This document shows positions 1 through 10,857 of a stretch of 64,000 bases of DNA, one piece after another. The stretch is from Zygnema cylindricum. Taxonomy: Eukaryota; Streptophyta; Zygnematophyceae; Zygnematales; Zygnemataceae. The stretch's first letter is position 1; each line of letters begins with the position of its first letter. The stretch is from NCBI GenBank assembly GCA_037447655.1, contig JBBHKE010002836.1, positions 62,001-126,000 on the forward strand. Direction: 5' to 3'. The notes under the pieces were generated by a model. That model had not been told where the DNA came from and searched no databases. It saw only the letters and a list, made by a program, of their open reading frames with translations. The position numbers and the translations under genes are program-made.

Positions 1-540
1 AAATACTCGTTTCGTTAAAGAAACAAATGGGCGGTACTTGTTTCTTATATATACCGTAATCCGTACTTTTACATAGTTGGATCAATGCATTCCGTAAACA
101 GTTCCAGCTAAATGAATATTCCTAGGTTGTAATGTTTAAATAAATATCAAACCCTATAGTATGTATCATTTGTTTTAGACTTAACAGATAAGGCTACCGT
201 CTAAAGGCTACCTTCTACCGGCTACCTGACGTCCGGCATGTTCCAGGATCAAATCCTGGTGCCGTCACTATTCCTTTTAGTAAAAAAACTACCTATCGGT
301 AAATCAACAAATATATTTCAGTAAACCACTGGATAGCCTAGGTAGCCATGGCTCTAGCTTCCTCTCCAACTTCTCAGTGATTGCGACAAGTGTGGGAGTT
401 GGAGAGAGAAGTTAGAGATAGACTGCCTCTGCTTCTTTCTGTATTTCTATTTAGACCTAGAAAATACTTAAAAGGGACCATCAATTTCTACAGTTGACAA
501 CGTTTCCTTCATCGTAATTGGAAGGCTCTCTACACCGAGC
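1..540. other. AT-rich sequence with a tRNA-like T-arm
   Basis: No gene is seen. At 243-259 there is a perfect 5-bp stem (CCAGG/CCTGG) around a 7-nt loop (ATCAAAT), followed by an acceptor-like stretch at 259-267. This has the geometry of a tRNA T-arm with a B-box-like core. No matching D-arm, anticodon arm or 5' acceptor strand can be folded upstream, so it is at most a tRNA or SINE relic. Confidence 0.25.
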
Positions 541-3500
541 ATGAGGATGGAGTGGCCAATGTCTCTTTCACATTGCGTGGTCCATCTAGGCCATCAAATG
601 TCCCGTCCTCTTATTGTCGAGCAATTCATTTGGGTCGTGCTAGTCAACTTTTTGGAGCGGTTTGGGCCCTCCACCCGTTCACCCCGCTCCTCAGTCTTCT
701 TCCAGCATCGAGGTCTTTCGAGCTGCTCATCCCCCCGCACCTTCGTTTTTATCCCTTTCTATCCACGCCTTTAAGCCTTCTGAGGGTTTTATTTTGGATC
801 GGGAAGGTTTCATTAAGGCCCTTGCTTTTTTTCTCACCTTTTTGTTTAGGGCAAATATTGTAATTGGGTACATGAATCTGTATCCAATCCGCACCTGCCC
901 GCCCACATCCGATCTCGAACGAATTCGGCTGCCAAATTTTGGGGGTTGGCCAGATTCGACTTGGTGATTAAAAAAAAAAAAGCAGATTCGAGTACGGCGT
1001 GGTAAGCAAAAAACAAAAAAATTGAAGGTTTTATAAGTACGTTCTACTATAGAACTCTATAGTACAATTGTGTTCATACTATACAACACTATTGTACTTC
1101 GTACTCTTGATATGGTGGAAGGTTAGAGGGAGATTTACCATTAGTTTTGTACATATTCGGGTACGGGCGGGTACGGGTAGTCGCGAGAAATTGAGTTTCG
1201 ACTTTTTTTTTTGTAAACGCGTACCGTGTACCTGGTTGGAATTTAGGAGCATGACATAACCCGACCGGATTTCCATTGTTTAAATAAAAAAAAATGTCGG
1301 AATCATGATCGTAAGTTTTGTCTTTTGCAACCTCTATCTAGGGGGTCCATTGGGCACAGTGTGTGGGTTTTTTTGCCATAATTGCCCCCTGAATCGGGTT
1401 TTAGGGGTTTTGATGTGTTCGGTCGAGTTATGTCATGCTCCTAAATTCTAACCAATTACACGATACGCGTTTACGAAAAAAAAAATGTCGGATTCAATAT
1501 CGTAAGCTTTGACTTTTGCAACCTCTGCCTGGGGGGTCCATTGGGCACAATGTGTGAGTTTTTTCGCCATGTTTTGCCCCTTGAAATGAGTTTTAGGTGT
1601 TTTGATGTGTTCTTTTATATATGTTCACTTATTGCTAGTGGGGCTATTCCCTCTCGGATTTTTGTTTTTCTCACGGCGTCTCTCCTTGTGGCTGTCACAA
1701 AACCTAATGGAGGGATACCGCCCTATTGTCGTGGGAGTGTTATTATACTAATTAGTGGCTTTTGCCATATGTCTCCAACTTCAGCCAACATTTCATGATT
1801 ATTTTTCTGCTTATTAGTTTGGAGTGGCCACTCGGGGAGGTTGCGAGGCAATGGTCCACGGGCCTTGTTGGAACTGGGCCTTGTTGGATTACATCCGGAT
1901 TTGTTGGTCCTTCAAGTCGACGTTTCTAAAGCCTTCAATACGGCGGATTGGAGCACTATATTATAGAGATTATGGTTGCTCCTTCTCCAATTGCCCAATC
2001 ATTCCTCGTTGGGAGAGCTTTTTATTCTTTGTCTAACAACCACTCTTTCTCGGCTCATCCTGATCTCGTTCCTCTATCATTTGCGACTAATACTCACCAA
2101 GGAGACCCACTCATAGAGTATTTCATTGCATTTTCCCATCACCAGGCCCTTCATGCTTACGTACCACTTTATTTTCATTCCTTTACCCTTCGGTTGTAAA
2201 TGATACACATATTATTGGCCCTATGGGACCAAGTTATGGCGGCATATAATTTTATTAATTCTATTATTTGGCCGAAGTCAACCTTCCAGTTCAACCCTCG
2301 AAATGTGTTATTTGGTCCTCTCAGGATAAACTAGTTTCATTTTCTCCCTCCCATGGTTTTCAAACTCCACCTCCCTCAAATGGTACTTGTTTGTTGGGTT
2401 GCTAGCTTGGTTCGGATATTTTGCGACCTAATTTCTTGATGTTGCTCTCCAGACTTATTTGTCCCACGTTGACGACCTTCCTCACCTTCCTAAGTGGATT
2501 TTGCTTTGTTGACTAGGTGTTTCGCCCATCGCCCCTCGTACCTTACCTGCACTTCCTCTCCAACCCCGATGCTTGTCTCCTCTCTCTCAACCTTTTTTGA
2601 CTGCCTCATGGATGTCTTTCACATGGATGTCTTTCACACTTTGTTAGGTCGTGGGGCACTTCATCGCGAGTGTGGGCATTCGACCTGCATTTAGGCATCC
2701 CTCCGTGTCTCTACAAGGGAACGCGTTTATTATTGACAGCATGTGTTGCTCGCGCCGCCTATTTGGGAAGTTGGTGCCTTATTGTCTCCACTCTTGTGTC
2801 TCGCTTCTTGGGTGGGGATACCCTTGTTCTCACCACCATGGTCCCTCGGGTTTCGGACAGTGTGTTCGCCTTCCAGCGGTTCCTATAAGATGGGACACGT
2901 TTTTTTCCTCCTCTTGACTTATTGGATATGCCGATTCTTTCCACCTTTGTCACGAAATCCGTTGCGCGTGTCTAAGAATTGATTTCTGATCGGGTTGTCG
3001 TCGCCAATATATCTGAGCTTCTTGAGGTGTTTCACTTTGATTTTTCGTGTGCACTTCTTCTCTCTTTTGGTGGACCTAATTTTGTGGCTTGGCTTTCCGC
3101 TACACCTTTTTTATCCACTCTTTGATTTACAACTGCATAATTCACCACTGCCTTCAAGTTTCACCTTGGCCCCCCTCATCCTTCTTTACTTTGCTCTTTA
3201 GTTTACTCGTGTGGTCATGTCTTATAGCCCGATGTCATCTATTTTCTTCATTGCTCCCATGGGGGAGAATTGATCCAGGCGCACGACACGAACCTCTACC
3301 CCATTGTGTTATCGCTTCGGAGGGAGGCTTTTTTGTGCGCCGGGAAGTTTCCTCTATTATTCCCTCTAATCGGATCGATGGTGTTTTGCTCGATGGTGCA
3401 CTTCGCATCTTTGGTGTCATTTTTTTGGTGAACCTTACTTCGGTTACAGTCGTTGGTCAAGCAACTTGACATGTTAGGGTTGCTGCCCTTGATGTCGCTA

Positions 3501-3830
3501 AGGCGAAGGCGCGTGATCACACACGCTGAGACCCTATGGGTGACTTTATGTTGATGGCGGTCGAGATCTTTGGTTGTTTAGGTGTTGCGTTGGACAAGTT
3601 TTTTTGTACTTGTAGCAAGCGCTCATTCGAGCAACGGGAACTTGGGAGCCCTCCTGCTTCGGTCCTTACTTTTTATCGTCGGCATTAATCTTTGGCTTTA
3701 CAACAAGTGCAAGCATCGATTCTCCTTCGATCAGCTATTGCGGTTATGGATCGTCAAAGTGTTATGGAACTCCCTCAACGTGCTCCCTAGGGCTTGGGGG
3801 ACTTACACGATTGCTTTTCATAGATATTGA
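541..3830 (+). pseudogene. Decayed non-LTR-type reverse transcriptase relic
   Basis: Fragments of a plant reverse transcriptase polyprotein lie in order but in three different frames. VDVSKAFNTADW at 1916-1951 matches the first catalytic-Asp motif (VDVxxAFN). THQGDPL at 2092-2112 matches the RQGDPL motif. YPSVVNDTHIIGP at about 2184-2222 corresponds to the F/YADD box, with the first Asp replaced by Asn (V-N-D). Downstream, ALLTRCFAHRPSYL near 2500 and ARAAYLGSW near 2750 match the C-terminal part of the same family. The frame changes, internal stops and damaged catalytic box show it is inactive. Its 5' part is interrupted by repeat DNA at roughly 850-1600. Element ends and target-site duplications could not be placed. 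The family assignment rests on remembered motif patterns, not a search. Confidence 0.7.
850..1605. mobile_element. Diverged hAT-like repeat inside the reverse transcriptase relic
   Basis: Part of this stretch (about 880-1345) is reverse-complement related to the hAT-type element at 11403-11847. Shared landmarks include CCAAATTT near 930, the CCCGACCGG/GTTATGTC block near 1250, and a TTTTGCAACCTCT end near 1330. A second partial copy at 1415-1530 runs in the opposite orientation. The flank from about 1291 to 1420 is repeated at 1483-1605 (both contain GGGGGTCCATTGGGCACA), so the insertion was accompanied by a local duplication. Exact ends are uncertain. Confidence 0.5.
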
Positions 3831-4335
3831 ATTGTGTGGGATTGGGGTTGTAAGTGTTGGTTTAACTGAGTAGTTGTGTTTTTATTTTTGGGTTTGAGTG
3901 CGTTTGTTTTACGCGCCATTTTAATGTGTTCACGCTGCTTTTCTTTCTTCTATTTTGCCCTGCTTGTAGTTTTTCCGTTTTGGCCATGCCACCCTTTTGT
4001 ACCCTTAGACCCAGATTGTTCAGAATCGCGCTTTTTAATTTAGTCTGTGTATGACGTCGTTCATGACTTGCCATTGTTACTAAGTCAACTGATTTAGTTT
4101 TTTGGGGGCCACTTTAATTTCAATGCAAGTGAGAATTAGGGCTTAAAATTTTGATTTTCTTTTGCATCTTGCCACAAAATAGTTGTTAAGGTGAGAATTT
4201 TTTGAAAATTAGGTCTTTTTTATTTTTCATCTAATCATAGTACAACTTCAATTGAGTGGAAGAAAAGAAATGGCAAAGAGTGGTTCTTAGGAATCGTCTC
4301 GAGCCACGAGTGATAGGTTAAGTTGACCATTTTTT
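3831..4335. other. Intergenic, nothing recognised
   Basis: T-rich sequence after the reverse transcriptase relic. No coding signal, RNA gene or clear repeat is seen. It may be the relic's 3' untranslated tail. Confidence 0.4.
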
Positions 4336-4339
4336 GAAA

Positions 4340-4755
4340 AACCCTTATGTATCACAATGATGATTAAACTAGGTTGCAAATGTATTACTTTGGTGGTTAA
4401 ACTGATGGTTAACCTATCTATTATACATTCTATTTGGATGGTTATTCTGCTGGTTATACTAGGCATTATATGCTTCAGTTTGATAGTTAAAATAGTAAGC
4501 AACATGTACCAGTTTGATCCTAAAATTGATGGTTCACATGTATCGGTTCAACGGTTAGACTAGGTTGTTCAGTTTGACAGTTGAACTGCTAGTTAAACTG
4601 CTGGCAAAACTGATATACAGACCGGCAGTTAAACTGATGGTTAAACTAGGTAGTACATGAACCATTTTTATGATCAAACTACGTGACACATGGACCACTT
4701 TCATGGTTAAACTGATGTTTAAACAATGTAGTACATGCATCAGCTGAATTATAGA
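4340..4755. repeat. Degenerate minisatellite (GGTTAAACTGATGGTTAAACT-like unit)
   Basis: Loosely conserved units of roughly 55-60 bp recur across the block. Each contains variants of GATGGTTAAACTAGGT followed by TACATG and ACCA. At least six degenerate copies are seen. It makes the local short ORFs meaningless. Confidence 0.6.
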
Positions 4756-4759
4756 CCAT

Positions 4760-6775
4760 TGATCATCCAGAAACACAGTGATGGACTCATGCGAGTGTTC
4801 TTCCCATACAGAAGTTCATTTTTTCATTTGAAATACGACATCCCTGCATAACACTTCAACTACAAGTCATTCCTAAAAAAACACAATTCAGATATCCTGG
4901 TATAGAGGCAAATTATAGAATTCACGTCGAGGGAAGATTTCCGATAATCGACAATCTGAAATAGAAGTGCACATAATTCCAGTTCCTTAACACACATATG
5001 ATGTTCATTACCGAAGCGAATAAGAAAACCCTTAAAAGGAAATGCAGTACATGAATGCTGACCTACGGTGTCCTTGGAGGTTCCATTTTTTGTCGGCAAA
5101 TTAACTTCAAAAAGAGAAGATGTTTGGATAAATTACTAAATAGAATCAATACATATCTTAACATACTGACGTAAACAATACGTACACCATAAATATATTG
5201 GAATCTTTGCGGACATGACATTGAGATTTAAATCATTCACAAACGGCATCCAGTTGTCAAACACAGACCATAATCACCCACACTAAATCTGTACCACTTG
5301 ATTTATTGATGCTATTTTAAGTTAATTTCGGAAACATTTTAACCTTTTAACATTGTACTTATAAGCACACTAGTTCCGGTGTTACTGGCCATGAATCATC
5401 GTAATTGTACAAAGTACTGTCCGAATCGTACACACGTTTATACAATTATATGACTCTTTGCCGCGAAATTATCGAGTAAAAAAGCTGCGAAATACAAAAC
5501 TGTCGAGTAGAGTTCAAAACTCTATCAAGTACAAAACTACTGAGTAAAAAAAAAAAAAAAGGGGGGGCGACTTTATTAACAAGCGCGATGGTAAACCATC
5601 TGAGTCCATAGGAACCAAAGGAAGTAGCATTGCTAAAACTGAAAGAACCTCATGACAAGGTACAAACCTTTTCGGTACAAAAGTAGCGAGTACAAAATAC
5701 AACAAATCAAATCCGATGCTTTCAAGTTTGCATGAACAGTTTCGCACCCTCCGTGGATTCATCTCCCTCTCACTTCCATTCTTTTTTCATTTAGGACTTT
5801 TACTTAAGGAAAAGATAAGTACAATATTGTTTTTTTATTGAATTAGTTGCTTTATTTATAAACTTGGTAGTAAGACGGTCTTGTCCTTTTTTGGCCTTCC
5901 AGTTGTCGTCATTTGTTGAACCATTACTGTTATCGATGTTCTGTAAAAACAAAATGTGAATACCATAAAAGTAAAATACAAAAAAAAAAAAAAAATGAGA
6001 TGCGAACTCATTCATTGTTATTTAAGAAACACAATTGTCCATCTTAAACGAGCTATAATGATGAAGAGCAAAGTTATTTTCAATTACTTTGTTAAATTTA
6101 AAAAGTAGATAGAACCAATATATCCAGGTGTAAAAAGTGAAATTTCAATTGGATACTTGACGTTTGAATCTCGAAAACAAGAAAAAAGGAGAGAAAGGTT
6201 GACTTACTTGGTTGGATTTTGAAGTTGTTCTTCTTTCATTTCCAAGTAGGTAAGAGGTTTAAAACACAATGCGTCGAAGAAAAGCCAAAATATTCGGAAC
6301 TTAACTGAAAAGAAAAAAGACAGTAACACCAGTTGCTGTCACCGGTGCAGCTTCCATTACTAAAGTTTTAACTTATGTTATCTTTATTAGATCCACAATA
6401 ACACTATACATGTTTATAACATTGTATGCGTTTCGCACTAAATCTCAATTTTAATTAAAAAAATTATACATAATTTGCCTTTAGAAACCAATCAGCTCAT
6501 TTGATTCCAACAAAAGGTAGGTTACACTGATAGTCAAGGGTGTATTGTCCAATAAAGATAAAGCATACTGACGAAGATGACTACAATATAATTGGTTCAA
6601 AAAGGGGTGTTGGTTTCACTTCACTTTTCTTGAGTTACACTGCCCATGGCTATGTTAGCAAAACTAATTTGGTGTGACTTTTCTTGGCCAAAAATAACAA
6701 AATAGTGTTAACAACACAATTTAAGGAAATGGACTCCAAGCCGTCACGTCTCCATACATAAAATGATATTATGCA
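4760..6775. other. AT-rich intergenic DNA
   Basis: No convincing exon is found on either strand. At 5587-5620 the string GATGGTAAACCATCTGAGT occurs next to a poly-A and poly-G run. Near-copies recur at about 36709-36745 and, inverted, at about 42180-42205, so it is probably the 3' tail of a dispersed retroelement. Confidence 0.4.
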
Positions 6776-6779
6776 TTCT

Positions 6780-7335
6780 AACTCTGCATTTATAGTAACA
6801 ATTTTTTTACGCTAATAGCATTAAAATAGGATTCTTGATACTAGCCTTGATTTATTACTTGCAATACCTTAACACTCATAATACTAAATTATTGATTTTG
6901 TTATAATACTTATAATTCTGTTACACTATTTAAACTAAATTAGCGACATTGATACTAATTTCGCATTAAAACTTATGGATAAGACTAAATAAGTGTTGAA
7001 ACTTGTACTTCCTTCACACTAATAAAACTAAATTAATGTTATTGATATCTATTTCGCTTTAATACTTGTCATTCCTTCACACTAATAAGTACTGATACTT
7101 ATCTCACTTTAATATTATAATTCCTTCACTCTTAAACTAGATTCCTAAAACTAAATCAGTGTTATTGATACTTATTTCGTTTTATTAATAATGGTTGCTT
7201 TTCACGAATATCACTAAATTATTCTTATTGACACTAATTTCGCTTTAATACTTGTCATTCCTTCACACTAATAAGTATCGATACTTATTTCGCTTTTATA
7301 CTTATAATTCCTTCACTGTAATAAATCCTCCGATG
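6780..7335. repeat. Degenerate AT-rich tandem repeat
   Basis: Units of about 65-80 bp built from ATTGATACTTATTTCGCTTT, then AATACTT.T.ATTCCTTCACACTAAT, recur at least six times with drift. No coding capacity. Confidence 0.65.
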
Positions 7336-7489
7336 ACTTTACAGTTATAGCGATGGTCAGTGTACCTCTTACCTTCATACCACACAGAATATAGTTATTT
7401 CATGCTTATTTGTGGAGAAGAGGAAGGAAAAGGACAGACCGACAAAAAAGGAAAAACCTCATATAAATTACATGGATATAATATCAATC

Positions 7490-7545
7490 AGGAAGGGAAG
7501 AAGCGGGAGGGAGGGAAGAAGGAGGGGGGGAGGAGGGAGGGACTA
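7490..7545 (+). repeat. G-rich polypurine tract
   Basis: A run of GGGAGG/GAAGG units containing several G-triplets or longer, including a run of seven or more G. It is a G-quadruplex candidate on the + strand. It lies just 3' of the coiled-coil ORF on the opposite strand. Confidence 0.5.
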
Positions 7546-7626
7546 AAGTGGAATAACCCACCCAACCGCCCCAAAACCCAACCCCAAACGCCCTTCATAA
7601 CCCTCAAAACACTTTTCCTTCAAAAA

Positions 7627-7870
7627 TTATTTCTCGTACTTTTGTTCTTCCTCACTTTTGATAATGACTTGTTTCCACAACTCTTCCTCTACCTGTTCTC
7701 TCCTATTCCTTTCTTCTTTGTTGTTGTCTCTCTCTATAAAAATCTTTTCCTCTATCTCTTCTCTCCTCTTTCTCTCTTCCGCAAGTTCCTTCAAACAACG
7801 TGCTACGATTTCCTCTGACACCTTTATCCTCCTCTCTCCCTCTTTATCCAAAACTATCGATGGCTGGAAA
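7627..7870 (-). CDS. Hypothetical coiled-coil ORF or exon
   Basis: On the minus strand an open frame ending at 7627 encodes a highly charged Glu/Lys/Arg-rich segment (about 80 residues, with EELAEERKRREEI-type heptads), predicted as a single long coiled coil. A polypyrimidine tract and CAG immediately precede CCATCGATAG (near 7860), so this could be a last exon beginning PSIVLDKEG. The upstream part of the open frame, to 8064, is hydrophobic, low in coding character and probably intron or leader. No family is recognised. It lies 600 bp downstream of the F-box gene on the same strand. It may be a real small gene, a gene remnant or chance. Confidence 0.35.
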
Positions 7871-8457
7871 ATGAAGTCATGAAATTTAAGAATTGTTTTG
7901 TGACACGACCACAAATATGAATCTAAAATTTTTGAAACAGGAAAAAGTTGTAGAATTGTACGCAGAAATCCTATCATTATGAAATATGGGAGGCTGTGGA
8001 GACTGCAGAGGTGAGGGAGAAGATATAGAGGAGAAACGAGAACAAAGAATAAGAAAGAATACATACAGTAATTGTAATACTGATGTAAAATAATGTCAGG
8101 TAATAAAACCCTAATTTCTGTAGTGTTTTTCAGGGTATCATGTCTATCTTCTCTCCAATCTTGTTTAAACCTTCCTCCACAAGGATCAGGTCTTCTATCT
8201 CTTTCTCTTATATCTTACTTGACCATGAAAATAAATGGACTCTAACTTCTATGAATAAATGGTCAACGGTTTTGCCAAGTTACAAAAAACATACACAAGT
8301 AAGTAGTCTAATAATGGTATTGCCAGTTCAATGCAATTCAACCAAAAAAATAGAAAAACAAAAAAAAGTATTCACTAAACACAGAGGATTTACAACAGAA
8401 GAGAAAGGGGGTCCTATCTTGAAACACCACTGCTTCCAACAATCCTCATTCCTTCTC

Positions 8458-8696
8458 CTAACTCCGCGAAAAACATTGAATCACATTCGAATACGTGTCT
8501 CGGAATCGTTTCAATTCATTGAGATACTCTTTGTACTCTTTGTACTCTTCACCAACTTCATCGTCTTCGTGATCAAGAAAGAAACACATCTAACCAAATT
8601 GGGAAACAATTCTTGAAATTCTTTTAAACCTTCAAAATACTGTTTGCTGTCTCCGAAGTGAATAGGTGAAAGGTAAATGTTCTTCAGCTTTAATTT
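8458..8696 (-). pseudogene. Detached C-terminal part of the F-box gene
   Basis: Directly after the TAG at 8697-8699 the same frame stays open with gene-like content (NIYLSPIHFGDSKQYFEGL, then EFQELFPNLVRCVSF). At about 8575 the sensible reading shifts by one frame to an acidic tail (DHEDDEVGEEYKEYKEYL, then NELKRF) that ends at a TAG at 8458-8460. The F-box protein thus originally appears to have been about 80 residues longer. One in-frame stop, perhaps from a Gln codon, and one frameshift now separate this part. Confidence 0.55.
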
Positions 8697-9812
8697 CTAT
8701 AGATTGGGACAATCTCTTAACCATTGCCGTATCATGGGGACTACATCCCTCTGAAAAGGACGATAATCGAAACTGATGGACCTCAGATCAGCCATTGGCC
8801 CCGGACATGGAACGATACCACAACATTTAATTGTTTTGAGAGAGGAAGAGTTGTACCTCATTAAATCATGCAAGATTTCTTTATTCCGTTCCTCATCCTC
8901 TCCCCTTTCCATGAATGTGAGATTCTTCAGCTTCAATGGGAGCGAAGGACTAAAAGTGAATGTTGGTACATGAATATTTGTAACATTGTCGTCAAAATAG
9001 AACTCGGAAAAGTCACTATCCTCGCCAACGACTATATGAACCATCAAATTATCTACTAAATTCCCGTAACTGTAAGCGAAATACTCGGCAGGACGAGGGA
9101 AGTCAGCGATAACCAATCTAAGAGATTCCAAATTGGGACAATTGATGTAAAGCTCACTGAGACTTGCACGAATATATATGTGTGTCAAAGATTCTGCTTG
9201 AATGGACAAAGAGACACGCTCAGAAAATCTAGCATCGTCGTAGACAAAATTCTTTAGTCTTGGAAAAAAACTCAAAAGAGTTTGAAGGTCTTCTGGTTTA
9301 CCATACTCAAACTGGTTCAAATACATGTCTCTCACTCTTTCAAAAGTAGAATTCGAAAGCATTCCTGAAATTTTCTCGTTCGACGAAAACTTGCAACCAT
9401 GCAAATTCATTGTCGTTAAAGCTTCCATTTTCCTTAAAACATTGAAATGAGTTTCTGTCAAATTGCAATTGAAAACGTCAAAACGCTTGAGGCTTGCGCT
9501 TATCACTTTCGACCAATAGAGAAAAACTGCCACTGGAATATCACGCGGGTACCTTTTATGAAAAGTCAAAACTTTGACGTGGGGAGTGAAGTTAACAGCT
9601 ATGGTTATGACATTTTCTCGGTTTTCCGCACCCGTATTTTTTAAATTGTATTCGGAAACTTCCAGCCTGGAGACCTGTTTGACTCCATCCCTAAAAGCTC
9701 TGGAGACAGTGGATAGGAGGATGAGATTGCGAAGCTGACCATCTTGAGAAGATCGGAGGAGGATATCGGACAATATCGGAGCAGGTACAAGGTCCCACAA
9801 TGTTCCCTTCAT
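8697..9812 (-). CDS. F-box/LRR-like protein, 371 aa, probably 3'-broken
   Basis: A single uninterrupted exon starts at ATG 9812. Residues about 4-45 (LWDLVPAPILSDILLRS, then RNLILLSTVSRAFRDGV) fit an F-box, which binds Skp1/ASK1 in an SCF ubiquitin ligase. The rest has irregular Leu-rich units (LKRFDVFNCNLTETHF, LSELYINCPNLESLRLV, LKNLTF) typical of substrate-binding LRR regions. F-box proteins of this type select targets for ubiquitination; the target here is unknown. The reading frame ends at TAG (8697-8699), but homologous-looking sequence continues beyond it (see 8458-8696), so the gene may be a recent pseudogene or encode a truncated protein. Its first 409 bp (9404-9812) are copied at 15046-15454. 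A TATA-like CTATATAG lies at about 10163-10170. Confidence 0.75.
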   Translation of the reverse strand: MKGTLWDLVPAPILSDILLRSSQDGQLRNLILLSTVSRAFRDGVKQVSRLEVSEYNLKNTGAENRENVITIAVNFTPHVKVLTFHKRYPRDIPVAVFLYWSKVISASLKRFDVFNCNLTETHFNVLRKMEALTTMNLHGCKFSSNEKISGMLSNSTFERVRDMYLNQFEYGKPEDLQTLLSFFPRLKNFVYDDARFSERVSLSIQAESLTHIYIRASLSELYINCPNLESLRLVIADFPRPAEYFAYSYGNLVDNLMVHIVVGEDSDFSEFYFDDNVTNIHVPTFTFSPSLPLKLKNLTFMERGEDEERNKEILHDLMRYNSSSLKTIKCCGIVPCPGPMADLRSISFDYRPFQRDVVPMIRQWLRDCPNL

Positions 9813-10857
9813 GGAGAAAAAACAGAAATAGCAGACAAGTGACAGTTACAAAAGATGCACAAAATTTTCACCTAATCAAACAAAACTCGACAAAATAACA
9901 ACTTGAAAAAACCTAACAGTGACAAAAAAAATCTCTACAGAAGAGCCTTTTTTCATTTGATCTTGCAGTTACAGGAGTATTGAAAAAAGAAAAACAGAAA
10001 AACACGGTAAATGATTACTCTAAAAGACAAAATGTTAGGAAGGAAGTGACTGCTACAGTACAGACTGCTGCAAAAAACACTCTGGGAAAAGCTAAACTAC
10101 AGAACAGCTAATAAACTCTACACTAAAATGCAGTATAATTGTTGTTTACACATACCAGGCCCTATATAGCAAAAAAACAAAGAAAAGGATTACTCTGAGA
10201 CAAACTGTCACGAAGGAAGTGACTGCTACAGACTGATGCAAATAATACTCTGGAAAAGCTAATAGCTACAATACAGCTAATAAACTCTACATCAAATTTT
10301 GGCACGAGAGCAGTACTATGTCTGCTTGTGCTTGAAGGACACAAAGAAAGAAAAGCTACAGTACTGAACAGCAAGGTGCTAAAAGCTGTGAAGAAGCTAC
10401 CATGGCAAGCTGGCAAGAAGTCCACCCTGCTTAAAACAGTGATGGCGCCGTACAGAACAACGTACTTGTACAAAATGTTTTGTACCTTTCATTGGCTCGA
10501 GTACAGTACAATACTGAACTGTGAACTGTAACTTTCATTGACAAATGTACGAGACAGTTCTACTGTACCATCCACAGGTACAAGAACAAGACTGCAGTAC
10601 ACTAACCTTTCATCGGAACTAAGTACAGCACACCGTGAATTGCTATTATTAGTGCGAATCAAATCTGTGTGCACTATCCGCCTCGACGCCACTCACTTTC
10701 AGGTGTCCACGCCTTTTATATGGCACTCTTCCTTGTATTCTTGTACTAAATAACGGTCAGTTTTCTGACGAAATGACACGTTTTGTGTCGTTTATATGGA
10801 TGATTTTTTTTGTTTTTTAGTGACTACATCAATAAACTTTACTCAAATTTGAGTGAT
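9813..10857. other. F-box upstream region with an internal tandem duplication
   Basis: No gene is seen. About 10012-10127 and 10187-10291 are imperfect copies of each other (both contain GAAGGAAGTGACTGCTACAG and AGCTAATAAACTCTAC). Further 3' the sequence is rich in GTAC, including GAGTACAGTACAATACTGAA near 10499. A TA-type element end (CACCGTGAATTGCTATTATT) begins at about 10631 without a visible partner. Confidence 0.55.

Noticed and set aside
185-270. Complete tRNA gene
   Set aside because: Only a T-arm and part of an acceptor can be formed; no anticodon arm or matching 5' strand.
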